Positions 60,986 through 64,000 of a DNA stretch of 64,000 nucleotides are shown piece after piece. Numbering within the stretch: position 1 is the first letter of the stretch; every line of letters begins with the position of its first letter. Both the position numbers and the translations under genes were made by a program. Source of the stretch: JAVVPL01 sp036655775 (GTDB taxonomy: Bacteria; Bacteroidota; Bacteroidia; Bacteroidales; P3). The stretch is taken from the NCBI GenBank assembly GCA_036655775.1, contig JAVVPL010000001.1, forward strand, positions 62,001-126,000, written 5' to 3'. The notes below the pieces were generated by a model. The model did no database searches and was not told the origin of the DNA. It saw only the letters and a list, made by a program, of their open reading frames with translations.

Positions 60986-61837
60986 CTAAAAATCTGTTTT
61001 TTGTATTCTATCTACTTTTACGTATTTACATGGAGAAAAATTGTGATTGACACCCCCATGTCCTTTGCCCAAATACACATTGGCTCCTTCGGATAAAGCT
61101 TGTTGGATATATTGTTTGGCCAAAGAAACGGCTTCTTGCAGTGGATGTCCCAATGCCATAAAAGCGGCAATAGCTGAAGAGAGCGTACAACCTGTGCCAT
61201 GCGTATTACGCGTGTCTATTTTTGGGGATGAAAATAACTGTGGAGCCAAGTGGGCTTGAAATAAAATATCATTCATCGACTCTCCTTGAAGATGTCCGCC
61301 TTTCATTAATACGGCTTTGCACCCTTTTTGCAACAAAATTTCACCTGCAGTATATAAATCGTTTTGATTTTGAATTGGAATGCCTGAAAGCAATATCGCC
61401 TCATCTACATTGGGCGTAATTACCGTGGCACGAGAAAAAAGTTGAGTGGCAATTAAGTGTATGGAATTTTCTTCTATGAGCCGATGCCCTGAAGTGGATA
61501 CCATTACAGGATCTAAAATTACGATGGGAGGGTGATACCTCTCTAACATCTCTATTACGACTTGTACCACTTCCACAGAATGTAACATACCAATTTTTAC
61601 AGCCTCTATGGTCATATCATTGAATACGGCTTCAATTTGGGCCTTGACCCCTTGGCTCGGAATAGGAAACACCTCCTCTACGCCACAAGTGTTTTGGGCC
61701 GTAATAGCGGTAATGGCAGAAGCTCCATACACCCCTAAGGCAGAAAATGTTTTGATGTCTGCTTGCATGCCTGCTCCTCCTCCACTGTCTGAACCAGCGA
61801 TGGTTAAGCAACTGATATATTTTTTAGATTGTTGCAT
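60986..61837 (-). CDS. thiD: Hydroxymethylpyrimidine/phosphomethylpyrimidine kinase ThiD
   Basis: A 283-residue ribokinase-fold enzyme that phosphorylates HMP and HMP-P. It opens with CLTIAGSDSGGGAGMQADIK, has TAITAQNT, DPVMVSTSGHRL and the C-terminal anion hole TRNTHGTGCTLSSAIAA. The ATG at 61837 is chosen because it lies just past the riboswitch; the longer frame to 61933 would read through the aptamer. First gene of the operon. Confidence 0.95.
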   Translation of the reverse strand: MQQSKKYISCLTIAGSDSGGGAGMQADIKTFSALGVYGASAITAITAQNTCGVEEVFPIPSQGVKAQIEAVFNDMTIEAVKIGMLHSVEVVQVVIEMLERYHPPIVILDPVMVSTSGHRLIEENSIHLIATQLFSRATVITPNVDEAILLSGIPIQNQNDLYTAGEILLQKGCKAVLMKGGHLQGESMNDILFQAHLAPQLFSSPKIDTRNTHGTGCTLSSAIAAFMALGHPLQEAVSLAKQYIQQALSEGANVYLGKGHGGVNHNFSPCKYVKVDRIQKTDF

Positions 61838-61894
61838 CTCACTTTTTTTTAGGAAACAAAACGGAAGATGCAAAGTAAAGATATAGGTTCTATG

Positions 61895-61975
61895 AACAAA
61901 TCCCTTCGTCGTTATTACTCGCGTCAGGTTCATAGGGTGTTATCTCAGCCGCGTATGCAGCACCCCTTTTGTTTC
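61895..61975 (-). promoter_or_regulatory. TPP riboswitch controlling the thi operon
   Basis: The minus strand shows the THI box elements in order: a closing ACAAA / TTTGT stem, GGGGTGC, GGCTGAGAT, ACACCC, GAACCTGA, GTAAT and CGAAGGGA. It lies about 58 bases before the thiD ATG. A -7 promoter box at 61982-61989 would start transcription near 61978, right at the aptamer edge. CTATGAAC (61935-61928) inside the aptamer is complementary to GTTCATAG (61897-61890) just at its end, a candidate switching helix. No T-tract terminator follows, so control of translation is more likely. Confidence 0.95.
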
Positions 61976-61981
61976 GATTTG

Positions 61982-61989
61982 CAAATATA
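61982..61989 (-). promoter_or_regulatory. -7 element of the thi operon promoter
   Basis: Minus strand TATATTTG followed by C, exact consensus, ending seven bases before the TPP aptamer, just past the DUF5723 stop codon. Confidence 0.6.
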
Positions 61990-62004
61990 CAAAAAAAAAT
62001 TGTA

Positions 62005-63468
62005 TTATTTGGATTGGGGAGTAATTTCTTCTCGTAATGGCATTCGGTTTTTACTTCGATTATTGCCCAATGGCACATTAAGTCCAACAAAGAAATTGAA
62101 AGTAGCCGTGTTGATAGGTACAAATTGAGGCGTAACTTTGAAAAAAGTATAATCACTACCCACAAATAAGTTCAACCCCCATTTAGGCGTGATATTAAGC
62201 CCCCAACCAATACTACTCCATTGTTTGTTCAAGAATGAATAACTCAAACTGATGGCGAGCCAATTTAAGGGACGTGCATTGAAAGAAGCTGTGAGTTCGG
62301 TGGTTACTTTGGGAAGTCCAAAACGCGTAGTAGAGAGTAGACCTGCACTGAGTTTGTCTTTTAAAAAACTATATTCTATACCTGCATTGAGGTTGGCATG
62401 CAAAAATCGAGTTATTCCTTTATTTGCTATTACTTCTCTTAAATCTAACATATCATATAAATCGTTTTTGAGCGATTCAACTTGATCTTTGACACCTGTA
62501 ATTTGCATGCTATCATTGATACTAATATTATTGAAACCTTCAAAATTAATTGCACCTTCGGCTTGCGCTGTTTTTATATTAGCTCCCCTATACCTTACAA
62601 AACCCAAATCGGTAACAGCTAAAGAAATTCTAAAATTACGCAAAGATGAAGTTTCTTGAAAACGATATTCGGCTCCCAAATCAATACCTACACCCACACC
62701 TGCAACCCCTGGATTACGTAAATCAAAACCAGTGATTGCTCCTGTGCTATCGGTGACAAAATTGGCTCCTTTCGCCAAAACTTGTGCAGAAGCAAGCGTT
62801 TGTACAGCCCATTTATCTTCCGATAAGGTAAGATTCATTTTATCTATATTTAAAGAGGCATCCACGGCTCCTACAAGAAATTTTAATTTTCCACCCACTC
62901 GCCATTCATCCCCTATATCTTGTGCATATCCCAAAGATAAATCTACATAAGAATTGAAGCCAAATTCCATGTCTTTGATTTGGTAATTAGTTTGTGAAGA
63001 CGACATCCCATTTTTAACAAAATTGAAAAATTCGTAAGGAATATTAAATTGAAAATTGGTTTTCAAACTCAGGTCGAAAGTCCAAAAACTAGATTGTCCT
63101 GTATAGAAACCAAAGGAAAGAATATCTATGGTATTGTCTAAACTAAAATAATTTTGTTGATGCAATCCCGATAAAAATTGATCGCTACTAATATCTGGAT
63201 GCATAAATGTGCCCAATTGCTTAGAGTTTTCTAAGGGAAACAAAAATTTGGAAAGACTAAGATTGGATTCAGTCCCTATACTGAACAAACCAACTACGGG
63301 AATTGATATATATCCCCAAGTGGGCGATAAAGCGGGATTATAAACATGTCGATGCGAATATTTGTCCATAAAATAGCCTGTACGATTGGTTTGAGCAGAT
63401 GATTGACTAAACAAACAAAGCAGAATTATACTCAATAAACTGATTTTTTTTATATATTGTGATTGCAT
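62005..63468 (-). CDS. DUF5723 family outer-membrane-type protein
   Basis: A 487-residue protein with a signal peptide (1-26, ending SSAQ) followed by short amphipathic beta stretches, as in outer-membrane barrels. The SHRHVYNPALSPTWGYISIPVVG opening (seen here as HVYNPALSPTWGYIS) and later WKVGGKLKF-like segments (WRVGGKLKFLVGAVD) fit DUF5723, a Bacteroidetes family of unknown function. It follows the unrecognised partial gene by about 38 bp and probably shares a unit with it. Confidence 0.8.
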   Translation of the reverse strand: MQSQYIKKISLLSIILLCLFSQSSAQTNRTGYFMDKYSHRHVYNPALSPTWGYISIPVVGLFSIGTESNLSLSKFLFPLENSKQLGTFMHPDISSDQFLSGLHQQNYFSLDNTIDILSFGFYTGQSSFWTFDLSLKTNFQFNIPYEFFNFVKNGMSSSQTNYQIKDMEFGFNSYVDLSLGYAQDIGDEWRVGGKLKFLVGAVDASLNIDKMNLTLSEDKWAVQTLASAQVLAKGANFVTDSTGAITGFDLRNPGVAGVGVGIDLGAEYRFQETSSLRNFRISLAVTDLGFVRYRGANIKTAQAEGAINFEGFNNISINDSMQITGVKDQVESLKNDLYDMLDLREVIANKGITRFLHANLNAGIEYSFLKDKLSAGLLSTTRFGLPKVTTELTASFNARPLNWLAISLSYSFLNKQWSSIGWGLNITPKWGLNLFVGSDYTFFKVTPQFVPINTATFNFFVGLNVPLGNNRSKNRMPLREEITPQSK

Positions 63469-63505
63469 TTTTCAATAATTTAATGGATAATGAAAACGTA
63501 AATGA

Positions 63506-64000
63506 TTATAAAGTAATTTGAATACCTCCAAGCACACGCAATTTTAAACGAGCTCGTACATAATTGGACTCTTTGATCGTAATACCTTGGGTATCGGTAC
63601 CCGTTTTGGCACCAAACTGAAGAATAAATCCATATACACTTTTCATTATTTTATCGGGATCGGCTATTTCTATATTTAATTTAGTCATTACTTCACCTGC
63701 CGTACGAGTACCTGCTTTGATAATTTGACTAGGAATTTTAATTGGAATATGTTTAAACGTTGAATCTATAGGAATTAATTGTAATTCCAAATCAATGGGT
63801 AGCGTATTGACTACCTCTCCATACACTCCAATTGTATTGCCTTGCATAAGATTGCCCACAGTACTAGGAATAGAAATGGTATCGGTCAAAGATAAACGAA
63901 AGTCACTACCAAAAGCAATAGGGACCAAAAAAGTATAATTTAATTTTGCTTTATAGTCAGCCCCTAAATCTATTTGATGCTGCTGGGTGATATCTGCTTT
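63506..64000 (-). CDS. Unrecognised protein, C-terminal part only (5' part outside window)
   Basis: The frame is open from the window edge to a stop at 63506, giving 165 residues. A TTG at 63928 is not a true start because the frame continues upstream with no break. The fragment has alternating hydrophobic beta-strand patterns (LNYTFLVPIAFGSDFRL and VRARLKLRVLGGIQITL) and no membrane helix. Standing before the DUF5723 gene, it may be an outer-membrane or cell-surface beta protein. I do not recognise the family. Confidence 0.7.
   Translation of the reverse strand, partial: KADITQQHQIDLGADYKAKLNYTFLVPIAFGSDFRLSLTDTISIPSTVGNLMQGNTIGVYGEVVNTLPIDLELQLIPIDSTFKHIPIKIPSQIIKAGTRTAGEVMTKLNIEIADPDKIMKSVYGFILQFGAKTGTDTQGITIKESNYVRARLKLRVLGGIQITL

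Noticed and set aside
61838..61933. Longer N-terminus for ThiD
   Set aside because: The extension would be encoded by the TPP aptamer itself.
1..64000. CRISPR arrays, transposases, integrases, phage genes or toxin-antitoxin pairs
   Set aside because: None seen. The only repeats are short palindromes and two small tandem duplications, and gene content is conserved core metabolism.

Overview
This AT-rich window comes from a Bacteroidetes chromosome, most likely order Bacteroidales. The evidence is a secreted protein with a type IX secretion C-terminal sorting domain, the families DUF4271, DUF5723, Haem_bd and a GldA-like ATPase, a lipidated Omp85 protein of the TamL type, single-chain glycyl-tRNA synthetase, and promoters of the Bacteroidetes form (TTTG, about 20 bp, TAnnTTTG) in place of -35/-10 boxes. 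I see no phage, transposase, CRISPR array or defence island, and no non-coding stretch above about 220 bp. It reads as ordinary core chromosome with an anaerobic amino-acid-fermenting flavour: tryptophanase, lysine 5,6-aminomutase, cytoplasmic asparaginase, an omega-amidase-like nitrilase and a POT peptide transporter.

Layout. 1-12,000 (all minus): ExbB-like channel (cut by the window edge), tRNA-Ser(GGA), asparaginase, aminotransferase, secG unit, an envelope unit (nitrilase, TamL-like Omp85, acyltransferase), tnaA and small-type purL. 12,000-20,000: glyA (+), a chloramphenicol-acetyltransferase-like gene, a 1302-residue T9SS cargo protein, and glyS (+). 20,000-27,000: secreted hypothetical protein and Ca2+ P-type ATPase, ettA (+), a Haem_bd protein, a YitT-family protein. 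26,900-29,750: translation operon rplM-rpsI-rpsB-tsf with a strong promoter and a structured RNA between rpsI and rpsB. 29,800-36,700: SulP transporter, then a plus-strand run of GldA-like ATPase, DUF4271, hemD, rnpA, yidD and an S41 protease. 36,800-42,500: POT transporter, maf, dsbD, purS, pssA. 42,500-47,800: kamC-kamD-kamE-CoA transferase B-GNAT, part of lysine fermentation. 47,800-55,200: PHP-like membrane protein, serS-TPR-rsmA, era, ppx-like. 55,200-62,000: a thiamine operon thiD-thiS-tenI-like-thiE-thiG-thiC-thiH-thiF under a TPP riboswitch. 62,000-64,000: DUF5723 protein and a C-terminal fragment of an unrecognised protein.

How the genes fit together. The thi operon covers both halves of thiamin synthesis (ThiC/ThiD for the pyrimidine; ThiS/F/G/H for the thiazole; ThiE to join them), with oxygen-sensitive ThiH rather than ThiO. 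Two separated purine genes, purL (742 residues) and purS, belong to the three-subunit PurS/PurQ/PurL enzyme. purL is divergent from glyA, and a perfect inverted repeat lies between their promoters. The kam genes supply the B12/PLP aminomutase, its reactivase ATPase and one CoA-transferase subunit. The remaining lysine-pathway genes are not in this window.

I did not find a convincing new multi-gene system. The best unexplained signals are non-coding: the rpsI-rpsB RNA structure, dyads upstream of purS and pssA and between purL and glyA, a long imperfect inverted repeat beside tnaA, and an 8-bp helix that competes with the TPP aptamer.
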